In this document: positions 1-10,336 of the stretch, one piece after another
How the letters are laid out: each line of letters starts with the position of its first letter
How positions within the stretch are numbered: the stretch's first letter is position 1
Origin: Gammaproteobacteria bacterium
GTDB taxonomy: Bacteria > Pseudomonadota > Gammaproteobacteria > Pseudomonadales > Litorivicinaceae
NCBI GenBank assembly: GCA_024640985.1
Contig: JAHEDY010000005.1
Coordinates: 19,694-83,693 of the forward strand
Length of the DNA stretch: 64,000 bases
Direction of reading: 5' to 3'
Made by a program: the position numbers and the translations under genes
Notes under the pieces: generated by a model
Databases searched by the model: none
Told to the model about the DNA's origin: nothing
What the model saw: only the letters and a program-made list of their open reading frames with translations

Positions 1-899
1 ATGTCTTGACCATCGGTAATTTTGATGGTGTTCATGTGGGGCATCAGCGTGTCATTTTACAAGCGCAAGACCTTGCGAAACGGCTTGACTTGCCATTAAC
101 AGTCTTGGTGTTTGAACCACAACCGAAAGAATTTTTCGCAGACAAACATGGATCAGAAGCGCCGGCACGATTGATGAGCTTGCGCACCAAAGTCGGCGCC
201 CTCGAGGCTTTGGGTGTCGATGTGATTTGGTGCCTCAAATTTTCCGATGTGCGTCCAATGACTGCGGAATCTTTCGTTCGCGATTTGGTCGTTAATCAGC
301 AGGTCGCGCAGATGGTTGTCGGTGACGATTTTCGCTTTGGCTGCGATCGGCAAGGGGATTTTTCCTATTTGATCCAGCAGGGTGCGAAACTTGGGTTTTC
401 CATTGAGCAATCAGCCACACATCGCGTTGAGGGATCTCGGATTTCTTCGTCGCGTATTCGTGATTTGCTGAAGTCTCATGATTTTGATGGGGCTCAACGA
501 TTACTTGGTCGACCTTATGCCCTCTGTGGCCGAGTCATTTATGGTCAACAATTGGGGCGGAAAATTGGGTTCCCGACTGCTAATATAGCTCTATCGAATT
601 CACCGCCTGTTCGCGGGGTCTTTGGGTGCACTGTGACGCTGCCAGATGGACAGGTCGTTGGAGGTATTGCGAACATTGGTTCGCGACCAACGGTTTCCGG
701 CCATCAGGTTAGACTTGAAGTGCATTTGCATGCGTTCACCGGGGAGTTGTATGGTCAAATGCTGACCGTGACTCCACGGGTCTTTATTCGCGCTGAGCAA
801 AAGTTCGACAGCCTTGAAGCGTTAACCGAGCAAATTCGGATCGATAACGACGCGGCTCGGCAATTGCTCGGCTCATTAACTGGATTTGAAACTGAATGA
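1..899 (+). CDS. ribF: Bifunctional riboflavin kinase / FAD synthetase, 5' end outside window
   Basis: [14 protein letters not shown] nucleotidyltransferase motif and C-terminal flavokinase region ([11 protein letters not shown]); reading frame is open to the window edge (gtc ttg acc atc ggt...); adjacent to ileS-lspA. Confidence 0.95.
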   Translation, partial: VLTIGNFDGVHVGHQRVILQAQDLAKRLDLPLTVLVFEPQPKEFFADKHGSEAPARLMSLRTKVGALEALGVDVIWCLKFSDVRPMTAESFVRDLVVNQQVAQMVVGDDFRFGCDRQGDFSYLIQQGAKLGFSIEQSATHRVEGSRISSSRIRDLLKSHDFDGAQRLLGRPYALCGRVIYGQQLGRKIGFPTANIALSNSPPVRGVFGCTVTLPDGQVVGGIANIGSRPTVSGHQVRLEVHLHAFTGELYGQMLTVTPRVFIRAEQKFDSLEALTEQIRIDNDAARQLLGSLTGFETE

Positions 900-3721
900 C
901 CGATTACAAACAGACACTGAATCTTCCTGAGACTGAGTTCCCGATGCGTGGGAATTTGGCAAAGCGTGAGCCAGACATGCTGGCATCGTGGATTGCCGCT
1001 GATTGGCATCAGCAGATTCGTGAAGTGCAGTCGAGCCGTGAACAGACGTTCATCTTGCATGACGGTCCTCCGTACGCAAATGGCGACATTCACATTGGTC
1101 ATGCCGTCAACAAAGTATTGAAAGACATCATCGTCAAATCCAAAGGATTGGCAGGTTTCAACGCGCCCTACATCCCTGGTTGGGATTGCCATGGGCTGCC
1201 GATTGAGCACAAAGTGGAAACGACCATCGGCAAGATTGGTGATCAGTTCAAATCAGCCAGTGAATTTCGCAATGCTTGTCGCGAGTATGCAGCGACTCAG
1301 ATTGAGCGTCAGAAAGTGGATTTTCAACGCCTGGGAATTCTCGGTGATTGGGATCATCCGTATTTGACCATGGACTACAAAATCGAAGCGGATATCGTTC
1401 GTTCACTCGGTCGGATCATTGAGAATGGTCATTTCCATCAAGGCGCAAAGCCGGTCTACTGGTGTATGGATTGTGAGAGTGCTTTGGCTGAAGCTGAAGT
1501 CGAGTATCAGGATCGAAAAACTTGGACCGTTGACGTGGCCTTCCCGATTAAAAACACCGAGCAGATTGAGAATGTCTTTGCTGTCTCTTCTGAGGTTGCC
1601 TCGAGCGCGGCGATGGCGATTTGGACAACGACACCTTGGACATTGCCTGCGAACCAGTTTGTTGCGGTCAATGCTGAGCTACCTTATGTGTTGGTTGAGT
1701 TTGATAAAGACGATCATCGTTGGACGTTGGTCTTGGCCGAAGGTCGTCTTGAAGCGCTATCTGAGCGCTATGGTATCGAAGACTTCAAGATCCTCGGGAG
1801 AACCTTAGGTCATGCGTTAGCGGGTATCCAATGTGAGGCGCCCTGGGACGAGCGCATTGTCCCTGTCATAACCGGCGATCATGTCACGCTTGAGGCAGGA
1901 ACAGGAGCGGTTCACTCAGCGCCTGCCTATGGTCTCGAGGATTTTCATGCGGCGAAATCATTGGATCTTGAGCTTCTGACACCGGTTCGTGACGATGGAA
2001 CCTTTGCTGAGACTGTTTCTGTCGTTGCCGGACTGCATGTCGAGAAGGCGGGTCCTGTGATTGCAGAGTATTTGGCGGAGAAGGGCCGGTTGGTTCACAA
2101 AGCTCGCCTTGAGCATTCCTATCCGCATTGTTGGCGTCACAAAACGCCGGTGATTTATCGTGCGACCCCGCAGTGGTTCATTCGTATGCAGGGCGAGGGT
2201 CTTTTAGAGACTGCGCGACAGGAGGTTGAAACCAGCATCCAGTTTACTCCGACTTGGGGTAAGAATCGGTTAGCAGCGATGCTTGAAGATCGTCCGGACT
2301 GGTGTATCTCTCGTCAGCGAAATTGGGGTGTGCCGATCACTGTATTTGTGCACCAAGAAACCAGTCAGCTTCACCCGGATACCCAACAGTTATTCGAGAC
2401 GATCGCGCAGCGGATCGAACAAGGTGGAATCAACGCGTGGTTTGATCTCGATCCCGCAGAATTGTTGGGGGAGGATGCAGCCGACTATCGTAAGGTCACC
2501 GATGTTCTTGATGTGTGGTTTGACTCAGGAACGACGCATGCATCCGTTTTAGGTCGCCGGGAAGGATTACATTTCCCCGCAGATCTCTACCTCGAAGGGT
2601 CTGATCAGCATCGTGGTTGGTTCCAGTCATCGTTATTAACCTCGGTTGCGATCCACGGGTGCGCGCCATACAAGGGCTTGCTCACGCATGGGTTCACCGT
2701 TGACCAAGATGGTCGAAAAATGTCGAAGTCACTTGGCAATGTGATTCCACCGCAGGATGTGATGAACACTCTCGGTGCCGATATTTTACGTTTGTGGATT
2801 GCCTCGACAGATTTCACAAAAGAAATGACGGTGAGTCATGAAATTTTGAATCGGACCTCCGACACTTATCGACGGATCCGAAATACGGCTCGATTCCTGT
2901 TGGCGAATATGGCTGGATTTGATCCAGCCACCGATCAGGTTGCCAATGATGATTTGGTGTCCTTGGACGCTGAAATGATCCGGCGAACCACCGAGCTTGC
3001 GAGCAAAATTATGGGTCATTACGCACGGTATGAATTTTCGGAAGTCACTCAAGCCTTACATCATTTCTGTGTTGATGACTTAGGCGGTTTCTATCTTGAT
3101 ATCGTCAAAGACCGTCAATACACGCTAAAACCTGACAGTCACGCACGAAAGAGCTGTCAGACAGCGCTTTATTGGATCACTGATGCCTTAGTGCGTTGGA
3201 TGGCTCCAATTTTATCCTTTACTGCCCAAGAGATCTGGGAAGCAATGCCAGGTAAACGGCCGCATCAATTTGTGTTTGCTGCGAAAGAGGCAGACTTGCC
3301 AGAGGCAAACGGTCGAGCACAAGTGAATTGGCGACTGATTCAGTCAGCGAAAGAATCGGTGAACCAAGCCATCGAAGCGGCACGGAACGACGGTTTAGTG
3401 AAGGGCTCTTTATCGGCTGAAGTCGCGCTCTACGCCGATGGAGAGGTATTTGATGCGTTGACGGCTTTGGGTGACGAGATTCGTTTCGTGACCATTACCT
3501 CAGAGGTCGATTTGTCTCCACTATCTGAAGCGCCAGACGGTGCGTTGACTGATTCTGTATGCCCACAACTGGCTGTGGTTGTCAAAGCAACGGAGTCTGA
3601 GAAATGTGAGCGGTGCTGGCATCATCGTCCTGATGTTGGCTCTGTGAGTGCGCATCCGACACTCTGCACCCGGTGTGTTGATAATGTTGATGGAGCCGGT
3701 GAAGAGCGAACCTTTGCATGA
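896..3721 (+). CDS. ileS: Isoleucyl-tRNA synthetase
   Basis: 941 aa; HIGH motif variant [23 protein letters not shown]-terminal zinc-binding CERCWHH...CTRC. Confidence 0.98.
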   Translation: MTDYKQTLNLPETEFPMRGNLAKREPDMLASWIAADWHQQIREVQSSREQTFILHDGPPYANGDIHIGHAVNKVLKDIIVKSKGLAGFNAPYIPGWDCHGLPIEHKVETTIGKIGDQFKSASEFRNACREYAATQIERQKVDFQRLGILGDWDHPYLTMDYKIEADIVRSLGRIIENGHFHQGAKPVYWCMDCESALAEAEVEYQDRKTWTVDVAFPIKNTEQIENVFAVSSEVASSAAMAIWTTTPWTLPANQFVAVNAELPYVLVEFDKDDHRWTLVLAEGRLEALSERYGIEDFKILGRTLGHALAGIQCEAPWDERIVPVITGDHVTLEAGTGAVHSAPAYGLEDFHAAKSLDLELLTPVRDDGTFAETVSVVAGLHVEKAGPVIAEYLAEKGRLVHKARLEHSYPHCWRHKTPVIYRATPQWFIRMQGEGLLETARQEVETSIQFTPTWGKNRLAAMLEDRPDWCISRQRNWGVPITVFVHQETSQLHPDTQQLFETIAQRIEQGGINAWFDLDPAELLGEDAADYRKVTDVLDVWFDSGTTHASVLGRREGLHFPADLYLEGSDQHRGWFQSSLLTSVAIHGCAPYKGLLTHGFTVDQDGRKMSKSLGNVIPPQDVMNTLGADILRLWIASTDFTKEMTVSHEILNRTSDTYRRIRNTARFLLANMAGFDPATDQVANDDLVSLDAEMIRRTTELASKIMGHYARYEFSEVTQALHHFCVDDLGGFYLDIVKDRQYTLKPDSHARKSCQTALYWITDALVRWMAPILSFTAQEIWEAMPGKRPHQFVFAAKEADLPEANGRAQVNWRLIQSAKESVNQAIEAARNDGLVKGSLSAEVALYADGEVFDALTALGDEIRFVTITSEVDLSPLSEAPDGALTDSVCPQLAVVVKATESEKCERCWHHRPDVGSVSAHPTLCTRCVDNVDGAGEERTFA

Positions 3722-4197
3722 GGCTTGATTTTGTCCTGGTGATTGGGGTCATTTTCCTTATCGACCAGTGCACCAAGCTTTTGGCATCTACCTATTTAAA
3801 TTACGCTGAGCCTATTGGACTGTTGCCGTTTTTCTCCTTCACCTTGCTCCATAACACGGGGGCTGCGTTTAGTTTTCTTGCCGACGCTGGTGGCTGGCAA
3901 CAGTGGTTGTTTTTGGTGTTGGCCATTGGTGTGTCTGCCTATTCGGTTTGGTCATTACGGGATGCTGAACTTTGTGGATGGATGCAAGCCGGGTTCGTTC
4001 TGTTGATTCCTGGTGCAGTCGGCAACGCAGTCGATCGGGTTGCTTTTGGCTATGTGGTGGACTTTTTGCACTTTCATTGGGGAGATTGGTCGTTCCCAGC
4101 CTTTAATGTTGCTGACACAAGCATTACGTTAGCAGCAGGTTGTTTATTAATTGGATGGTATGTAGATGCTCGACATCGGCCCAAACTGCAAAGTTGA
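3718..4197 (+). CDS. lspA: Lipoprotein signal peptidase
   Basis: 159 aa, multiple TM segments, [12 protein letters not shown] and FNVADTSIT motifs; ATGA overlap with ileS. Confidence 0.96.
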   Translation: MRLDFVLVIGVIFLIDQCTKLLASTYLNYAEPIGLLPFFSFTLLHNTGAAFSFLADAGGWQQWLFLVLAIGVSAYSVWSLRDAELCGWMQAGFVLLIPGAVGNAVDRVAFGYVVDFLHFHWGDWSFPAFNVADTSITLAAGCLLIGWYVDARHRPKLQS

Positions 4198-4612
4198 ATT
4201 GCATTTCGCGTTACGCCTTGCCGATACCGGTGAGTTGGTGGACTCCACATTTGAGAAAAAGCCAGCCAATCTGGTCATTGGTGATGGCAATCTTCCAGAG
4301 GCATTTGAGGCGGTCATCTTCGGCATGAAAGCTGGGGAAAAAAAAGTGGAGCGAATCGCACCGAAAGATGGCTTTGGCCAACACAACCCATCCAATGTTC
4401 AAAAAATTTCTCGGGATCAATTTGATCCATCTGTTGAATTGTCCGAAGGCTTGGTCGTCAGCTTCCAGGATAAAGCCAAATCAGAGCTGCCTGGAGTGGT
4501 CTCAGCGATTGAAGAACAGATGGTGACGGTGGATTTTAATCATCCTTTGGCGGGACGTGATTTGGAGTTCGAAGTCGAAATTCTCTCAGTCGTACCGGCG
4601 GAGATGCACTGA
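4166..4612 (+). CDS. fkpB: FKBP-type peptidyl-prolyl cis-trans isomerase (SlpA/FkpB-like)
   Basis: 148 aa, FKBP/SlyD-like sequence ([22 protein letters not shown]); conserved position between lspA and ispH. Confidence 0.9.
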   Translation: MLDIGPNCKVELHFALRLADTGELVDSTFEKKPANLVIGDGNLPEAFEAVIFGMKAGEKKVERIAPKDGFGQHNPSNVQKISRDQFDPSVELSEGLVVSFQDKAKSELPGVVSAIEEQMVTVDFNHPLAGRDLEFEVEILSVVPAEMH

Positions 4613-5559
4613 TGCAAGTCACACTGGCGAATCCACGCGGCTTTTGTGCCGGTGTCGATCGTGCCATTGATATTGTCAATCGAGCGCTCGAGGTTTTCGG
4701 TGCTCCGGTGTACGTGCGCCATGAAGTGGTGCACAACAAAACCGTTGTGGATGACTTAAAGTCCCGGGGTGCGATCTTTGTCGATGAGCTCGATGAAGTT
4801 CCCGATGACACTATTGTGATTTTTTCGGCCCACGGTGTCTCACGAGCGGTCCAGAACGAAGCAAAGCGTCGGAAATTGAAAGTCTTTGACGCCACCTGTC
4901 CTCTGGTGACCAAGGTGCATATGGAAGTGATTAAGTTTTCGAAAGAGGGCCGCGAATGCATTTTAATTGGTCATGCAGGTCACCCTGAAGTTGAGGGTAC
5001 CATGGGCCAATTTGATACCTCTCGTGGTGGTGTCATGAAGTTGGTCGAAGATGAGGATGATGCTTGGACGGTCGATATTACCGATCCGAAAACCGCTTCC
5101 TTTGTCACTCAGACCACGCTTTCGATGGATGATACGGCTCGCATCATTGATATTCTGCGAAAGCGTTTCCCCGATATTCAGGGACCGCGTAAAGACGATA
5201 TCTGCTATGCCACGCAAAATCGCCAGGATGCCGTGAAGCGCTTGGCTGAGGGTAACGATCTGGTCTTGGTGGTTGGCTCTCCAAATTCGTCCAACTCCAA
5301 TCGATTGAAAGAGCTGGCTGAACGGTTGGGTTCAAAATCCTATTTGATTGATGGTCCAGAGCAAATTGACCCGGAATGGGTTGATGAAGCCAGTGCCATT
5401 GCAGTGACGGCTGGTGCATCTGCGCCTGAAAATGTGGTGCAGGCTGTCTGTGACCGGCTCAGAGAATTAGGTGCTGATCATATCGGTCAAGAAACAGGCG
5501 TCGATGAGTCTGTGCAATTCTCCCTCCCGAAAGAGTTGAAACTCCACCCAGTCGATTAG
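4612..5559 (+). CDS. ispH: 4-hydroxy-3-methylbut-2-enyl diphosphate reductase
   Basis: 315 aa, [31 protein letters not shown] motifs. Confidence 0.97.
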   Translation: MQVTLANPRGFCAGVDRAIDIVNRALEVFGAPVYVRHEVVHNKTVVDDLKSRGAIFVDELDEVPDDTIVIFSAHGVSRAVQNEAKRRKLKVFDATCPLVTKVHMEVIKFSKEGRECILIGHAGHPEVEGTMGQFDTSRGGVMKLVEDEDDAWTVDITDPKTASFVTQTTLSMDDTARIIDILRKRFPDIQGPRKDDICYATQNRQDAVKRLAEGNDLVLVVGSPNSSNSNRLKELAERLGSKSYLIDGPEQIDPEWVDEASAIAVTAGASAPENVVQAVCDRLRELGADHIGQETGVDESVQFSLPKELKLHPVD

Positions 5560-5622
5560 GACCGAAGTCCAAGAGTCCTCCATTGAGGATGTGATCTGCT
5601 GTACTGCCGTGACGGAGGTGGT

Positions 5623-6027
5623 ATGCGCGGCTTTGCTTTATCTGACAGTCTGATGGCGCTCGCGATTGTCAGTTTGTTATTGGTTGTGATGTTAAGCCGA
5701 GGTCCGGATCTCGAGGCGCGTGAGGCTGAGCGACGGATTGAGGCTCAGATGTTTGATGCGGCCAATGCGGTGTTGGTGTTAAGTCAGTCTCTGGATCAGA
5801 CGGGGTCTTGGGTGCTTTTTGATCGAGGCCAAGCGGGTGTTGTGCCGAGTGATCGTTTCCAATACCTCAATCAAATCATTGCGCGATTTCCTGATGCTCC
5901 CTACCGGCTCGAGTTACACGTCATTGCTGTGTCGACAGATCGCTATACCAGTGCGGTGCAACTCTATCGAGATGATGAATTGATGTTTGGTGAAGAGATT
6001 ACATGGTCAAGCAAGCAGGCTTCCTAG
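5623..6027 (+). CDS. Type IV pilus minor prepilin-like protein (PilV-like position)
   Basis: MRG|FALSDSLMALAIVSLLLVVML type IV prepilin N-terminus; located between ispH and other prepilin-like ORFs. Confidence 0.7.
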   Translation: MRGFALSDSLMALAIVSLLLVVMLSRGPDLEAREAERRIEAQMFDAANAVLVLSQSLDQTGSWVLFDRGQAGVVPSDRFQYLNQIIARFPDAPYRLELHVIAVSTDRYTSAVQLYRDDELMFGEEITWSSKQAS

Positions 6028-6512
6028 CTGAAAATCTCGTGGGTATTGCCGTTGGTTTGGGTGTTGTTGTGATTTTAGTATCGCTCTGGGTCGCTGATGC
6101 ATCGCGACGCACTCATGAAATCGAAGGCATGATTGAACGCGCTGATTTGGATGCTGCCACATTTTATCTGCCACTGGTCGTGGTTCCGGCACAGCGGATC
6201 GAAGTGGTCTCGAGGGCGACCTTAGTGCAAGCGATTCATGAGTCCCAAGTTCATCCCATCTCCTCGGCTGCAGTCAAATTAACCCATCCGTTTTCCACGA
6301 CCTATCTGTATCTCGGGATGAGCAAAACGCAGAACAAATCAGCCCTCTGGGTTCACCAAGAACGCTTTGGAAATACGTCCAACCAAGCACTACTCGACGC
6401 ATCCGGAGATTTGACACTCGAGATGACGAACGAAACATTCTGTTTGGGACTCTCTGACCCTCAGTGGGTGTATTGCCATCATCGATTACCAGGGCAAACC
6501 CATGAGTTCTAG
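6003..6512 (+). CDS. Type IV pilus minor prepilin-like protein (PilW-like position)
   Basis: MVKQAG|FLAENLVGIAVGLGVVVILVSLWV degenerate prepilin N-terminus followed by TM helix; overlaps neighbours. Confidence 0.65.
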   Translation: MVKQAGFLAENLVGIAVGLGVVVILVSLWVADASRRTHEIEGMIERADLDAATFYLPLVVVPAQRIEVVSRATLVQAIHESQVHPISSAAVKLTHPFSTTYLYLGMSKTQNKSALWVHQERFGNTSNQALLDASGDLTLEMTNETFCLGLSDPQWVYCHHRLPGQTHEF

Positions 6513-6846
6513 AGCTGGTTCTGCCTTGATTGCGGTACTGATCGTCATGGCGGTACTGGGGTTTCTTTGGGTTGGTGACTGGGTGCTTCGGCTGACCGAT
6601 GAAATGACCAGAGATCGAGTGATTCAGATGGAGCAAAAGCATCGCTCAGCTTCTCAAGCGGAATGGGATGCACTCGATCGATTGATTCGGGAGGCCGATC
6701 CGCTGGAGGGTTGGCAGCCGATCGAATATGTGATCCCAGATGGTGTTTCAGAACGTGTGGTCAGTTTGAAACTGGCGAATGTCAATGGTCAATGGATGGT
6801 CAAGGATCGGCAGGTTTTATGGCGCGCGAAAGTGGTTTCTCATTAA
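6502..6846 (+). CDS. Type IV pilus minor prepilin-like protein (PilX/GspK-like, no Glu5)
   Basis: MSSRAG|SALIAVLIVMAVLGFLWV: PilX/GspK-like prepilin start without the conserved +5 glutamate. Confidence 0.65.
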   Translation: MSSRAGSALIAVLIVMAVLGFLWVGDWVLRLTDEMTRDRVIQMEQKHRSASQAEWDALDRLIREADPLEGWQPIEYVIPDGVSERVVSLKLANVNGQWMVKDRQVLWRAKVVSH

Positions 6847-7220
6847 TCGAAGCCTTAATCGCCATGGCCATCGCGGCACTCATGGTGATGAGTGGATTTC
6901 AATTATTTGGCTCGACAGCCGAGCGATCCAGTACCTTGTATTTCCAAAGCGAGTTAATGGGTCAAATGGAATCGTTGAAACGCCGGGCGCAGTCGGTGGG
7001 TGACTTCCCTGATCATCTTCAGAGCGGATCTGATTACACACTCGAGATTACAGCCTGTGGCTCTGATTGTCGTCGGCTTCGATTGACTCCCAAGCGCTCT
7101 CATCATTGTCTTTATTGGGAGCTTGATACCACCGGCATCATGGCGTCCGGTCGAGCGGGATGCTGGCCGCAATCAGCAGTTCGACGGCTCTCGGGAGAGT
7201 CGAGTCCGCCCGAGACTTGA
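6819..7220 (+). CDS. Type IV prepilin-like protein (PilE/PilV-like)
   Basis: Start set at the internal ATG (6819) of the 6663..7220 ORF: MARESG|FSLIEALIAMAIAALMVMSGFQLF, a canonical G|FSLIE prepilin cleavage site. Confidence 0.75.
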   Translation: MARESGFSLIEALIAMAIAALMVMSGFQLFGSTAERSSTLYFQSELMGQMESLKRRAQSVGDFPDHLQSGSDYTLEITACGSDCRRLRLTPKRSHHCLYWELDTTGIMASGRAGCWPQSAVRRLSGESSPPET

Positions 7221-7535
7221 GACCGTCAAGACCCAGTCCACTTGATGACCGCACAGTCGGACTTGCCCCGGGCTCACTGATCCATCCGGGTAGGCTTCTA
7301 AATGTTGTCCAGAAAATGAGCGCACTTGTGTGACTAAGACGGTGTCTGGGAGTGTCATGGTGGTTGGCCGTTGTTGAGTCATGGCATAGGCCATGTGTTC
7401 TCGGATGGCGGAACGCAGCATTGCGACGTCTTGATGAGCGATCGAAGCATCACGAGGTGTCGACCAAGTCGATACCGCTTGGGACGCCAGAATCACGCTG
7501 ATTGTCAGTGCTGTCAGTAATGAAAGAATCTGCAT
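7173..7535 (-). CDS. FimT/GspH-like pseudopilin fragment or divergent minor pilin
   Basis: 120 aa, N-terminal hydrophobic helix and GspH/FimT-like body; no prepilin cleavage motif at the annotated start; overlaps the 3' end of 6819..7220. Confidence 0.5.
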   Translation of the reverse strand: MQILSLLTALTISVILASQAVSTWSTPRDASIAHQDVAMLRSAIREHMAYAMTQQRPTTMTLPDTVLVTQVRSFSGQHLEAYPDGSVSPGQVRLCGHQVDWVLTVSSLGRTRLSREPSNC

Positions 7536-7589
7536 CCTGGGAGTGTAGTTGGTTCTGACGAAACTGCTGATGCATGCGATAATCGACTC

Positions 7590-8684
7590 ATGGTTCAGGT
7601 TAATTTTTCATCGCCCGACATTCTCATGGTTGGTGCTGGCGTCATGGGCATGTTGTCGGCATTGGAATTGGCTGAGGCGGATCAAAGGGTTCTGGTGATT
7701 GATCAAGGCCGGGCTGGCCTTGAGGCCTCTTGGGCTGGAGGCGGGATCATTTCGCCTCTCTACCCATGGCGGTATGCGCCACCCATTACAGCCCTGGCAA
7801 CTTGGTCTCAAAAGGCGTTTCCAGATTTGATTGCTTCGTTAACCGATTCCACAGGAATTGACTCGGAGTTATCGGCTAACGGAATGTTGGTGACCGCGAC
7901 CGACGAACGAGATCAGGCATTGGCTTGGGGTGCAGGATTGTCTCGAGCGGTGGTTGAGATTTCTGATCAAGAGGCACGAGTGTTGGAGCCTCATGTGCAT
8001 CTCGACGCGACACCCCTTTGGATGCCTAGAGTTGCTAGTGTCCGAAATCCAAGGATGGGTCAGGCGCTGCGGCAAGCGTGTCTGAATCATCCAAAGATTG
8101 AGCTACGTGAACATCATGAAGTCTCCCTCGGTGGTGATCTGGATGATCCGCAGGCATTCAGTGGCAGTCAGCGGATTGCTGCGCATCGTATCGTGCTGTC
8201 AACCGGCGCCTGGACCGGACACTTACTCTCCGGATTGAATGTCCGTTGTCCAATTAAACCTATGAAGGGTCAGATGTTGTTATTCAGCCCCTGTCACCTG
8301 ATTCATCGAGTCGTGCTCGCGAATGGTCGTTATGCCATTCCTCGAGCCGATGGCCGGATCGTATTCGGTTCAACCCTTGAGGATGTCGGTTTTCAGAGAA
8401 CACCGGATCGAGATGCCTTTGAATCACTCTATGCCTCGGCAGTGCGTTTAGTCCCTCAGTTGGCAACGGTCGACATCGAAGCGCAGTGGGCAGGATTTCG
8501 ACCGGGCTCGCCCGAGGGGATGCCGTGGATTGGCCCGATTTCAGAAAAACTCTGGGTGAATTCTGGTCATTTCAGAAATGGAGTAGTCTTGAGTCCTGCC
8601 TCGAGCCGATTATTATGCGATCTAATGATGGGTCGCACACCGATCATTGACCCAGCACCCTACCAACCTCGGAACCCTGTATGA
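7590..8684 (+). CDS. thiO: FAD-dependent glycine oxidase-like (ThiO/DAO family)
   Basis: 364 aa, N-terminal FAD-binding GAGVMGMLSALELAE, C-terminal GHFRNGVVLSPAS typical of ThiO. Confidence 0.85.
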   Translation: MVQVNFSSPDILMVGAGVMGMLSALELAEADQRVLVIDQGRAGLEASWAGGGIISPLYPWRYAPPITALATWSQKAFPDLIASLTDSTGIDSELSANGMLVTATDERDQALAWGAGLSRAVVEISDQEARVLEPHVHLDATPLWMPRVASVRNPRMGQALRQACLNHPKIELREHHEVSLGGDLDDPQAFSGSQRIAAHRIVLSTGAWTGHLLSGLNVRCPIKPMKGQMLLFSPCHLIHRVVLANGRYAIPRADGRIVFGSTLEDVGFQRTPDRDAFESLYASAVRLVPQLATVDIEAQWAGFRPGSPEGMPWIGPISEKLWVNSGHFRNGVVLSPASSRLLCDLMMGRTPIIDPAPYQPRNPV

Positions 8685-10336
8685 CGCAATCTTTTCGTAT
8701 TCGGCTTTATCAAATGGACGCAGTTGTTGGTGACTTCGATGCCAACTTGCAAAAGATTGCGCGAGCAGCGGATCAAGCGCGTGCAGATGGGATTTCGATG
8801 TTGGTTGTTCCAGAGTTGGCATTGACCGGTTATCCACCAGAGGATTTGCTTTTACGACCGGCGTTGATCGACAAATTAACCGCGGCCGATTTGATGCTCC
8901 AAGAGATCAGTCGTGACCTGACGCTCTGTGTTGGTGCGCCCAGTGCGGCGGCGGCAGCGATCAGTGATTGGGCGCTTGGCAACAATAGTGCGCGTCCGGC
9001 TTCATTATTGAACAGTCTTTTGATTTATCGAAATGGCGAGCACATCTTGTCTTACCATAAGCAATCCTTGCCGAATTATCAGGTCTTTGATGAGCGGCGA
9101 TATTTCGTCGCTGGAACCCAATCCATGGTCTGTGATCTTGACGGGTTGCGTGTGGGTTTACTGGTGTGTGAGGACGTCTGGGTTCCGGATATTGTTGAAG
9201 CGACCTGTCGACTCGGTGCGGATTTGATTCTGGTGGTGAATGCATCGCCCTTTGCCGAGGGGAAGTTCGATGAACGCCTCGATCATCTGAAGCATCGGGC
9301 AAGCGTCAATCAAGTGCCAATTGCTTATGTGAATCTCGTCGGTGGCCAGGATGAGCTGATTTTCGATGGCGGGTCGCTTGTGGTTGACCGCAATGGTGAG
9401 ATTATCGCGCAGGCGACTTTCTTCGCCGAAGATCGATTGGATGTGGTGTGGGATGGCCAGCATCTGATTGGTGACCGCGTGGAACATACGCCATCGGATG
9501 ATGCGTTGTTGTATCAAGCGCTTGTCACAGGGGTTCGCGATTACTTCTCCAAGACAGGGTTTCGCAAAGCTGTTCTTGGTCTTTCTGGTGGAATTGATTC
9601 GGCTCTGACGCTTGCGGTTGCAGTCGATGCACTGGGCGCTGACAACGTTCATGCGGTGATGATGCCTTATCTCTATACCGCAGATATCAGTGTCACTGAT
9701 GCCAAACGTCAAGCGGAGATTCTCGGCTGTGAATTTTCGATCGTTCCCATTGAACCCATGGTGCGGGAATTCATGCAGACGCTTGCGCCATTTTTTGACG
9801 GTCATCCGGTCGACACCACTGAAGAAAATCTGCAAAGCCGATGTCGTGGCGTCTTGTTGATGGCGCTTTCGAATAAAACCGGGGCTCTGGTGCTGACAAC
9901 TGGGAACAAAAGCGAAATGGCAGTTGGTTATGCGACGCTATATGGGGACATGGCTGGTGGTTTCGCTGTTCTGAAAGACGTTTGGAAAACTCGAGTGTAT
10001 GACTTAGCGCGTTTTGTGAACCGCGCGACCGAAGTGATCCCCGAACGGGTTATCGTTCGTCCACCCTCAGCGGAACTCGCTCCGGGTCAGGAAGATTCTG
10101 ATAGCCTGCCGCCCTATGATCGACTCGATACCATGCTGTCGCTGTACATCGAATCGGATGTATCGCCTGATGAAATCATCGATGCCGGATTTGATCCGGT
10201 GGAAGTCAAGCGCATGTGTCGCCTGGTGGATATCAATGAATACAAACGTCGACAATCGGCCGTGGGGCCGAGGGTAACAGTCAGAGGCTTCGGTCGCGAT
10301 CGGAGATATCCGATCGCAAACCGCTGGTCGTTTTAG
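8681..10336 (+). CDS. nadE: Glutamine-dependent NAD+ synthetase
   Basis: 551 aa; nitrilase-like N-terminal domain (PELALTGYPPEDLL, CEDVW) plus synthetase domain LGLSGGIDSALT, TTGNKSEMAVGY. Confidence 0.97.
   Translation: MTQSFRIRLYQMDAVVGDFDANLQKIARAADQARADGISMLVVPELALTGYPPEDLLLRPALIDKLTAADLMLQEISRDLTLCVGAPSAAAAAISDWALGNNSARPASLLNSLLIYRNGEHILSYHKQSLPNYQVFDERRYFVAGTQSMVCDLDGLRVGLLVCEDVWVPDIVEATCRLGADLILVVNASPFAEGKFDERLDHLKHRASVNQVPIAYVNLVGGQDELIFDGGSLVVDRNGEIIAQATFFAEDRLDVVWDGQHLIGDRVEHTPSDDALLYQALVTGVRDYFSKTGFRKAVLGLSGGIDSALTLAVAVDALGADNVHAVMMPYLYTADISVTDAKRQAEILGCEFSIVPIEPMVREFMQTLAPFFDGHPVDTTEENLQSRCRGVLLMALSNKTGALVLTTGNKSEMAVGYATLYGDMAGGFAVLKDVWKTRVYDLARFVNRATEVIPERVIVRPPSAELAPGQEDSDSLPPYDRLDTMLSLYIESDVSPDEIIDAGFDPVEVKRMCRLVDINEYKRRQSAVGPRVTVRGFGRDRRYPIANRWSF

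Noticed and set aside
755-1210. 151-aa minus-strand ORF
   Set aside because: Antisense to ribF/ileS, no domain or RBS support.
5573-5592. TCCTC CATT GAGGA hairpin after ispH as intrinsic terminator
   Set aside because: Short 5-bp stem and no U tract.
9158-9835. 225-aa minus-strand ORF
   Set aside because: Entirely antisense to the well-supported nadE gene; composition reflects codon-complement bias, no recognisable domain.
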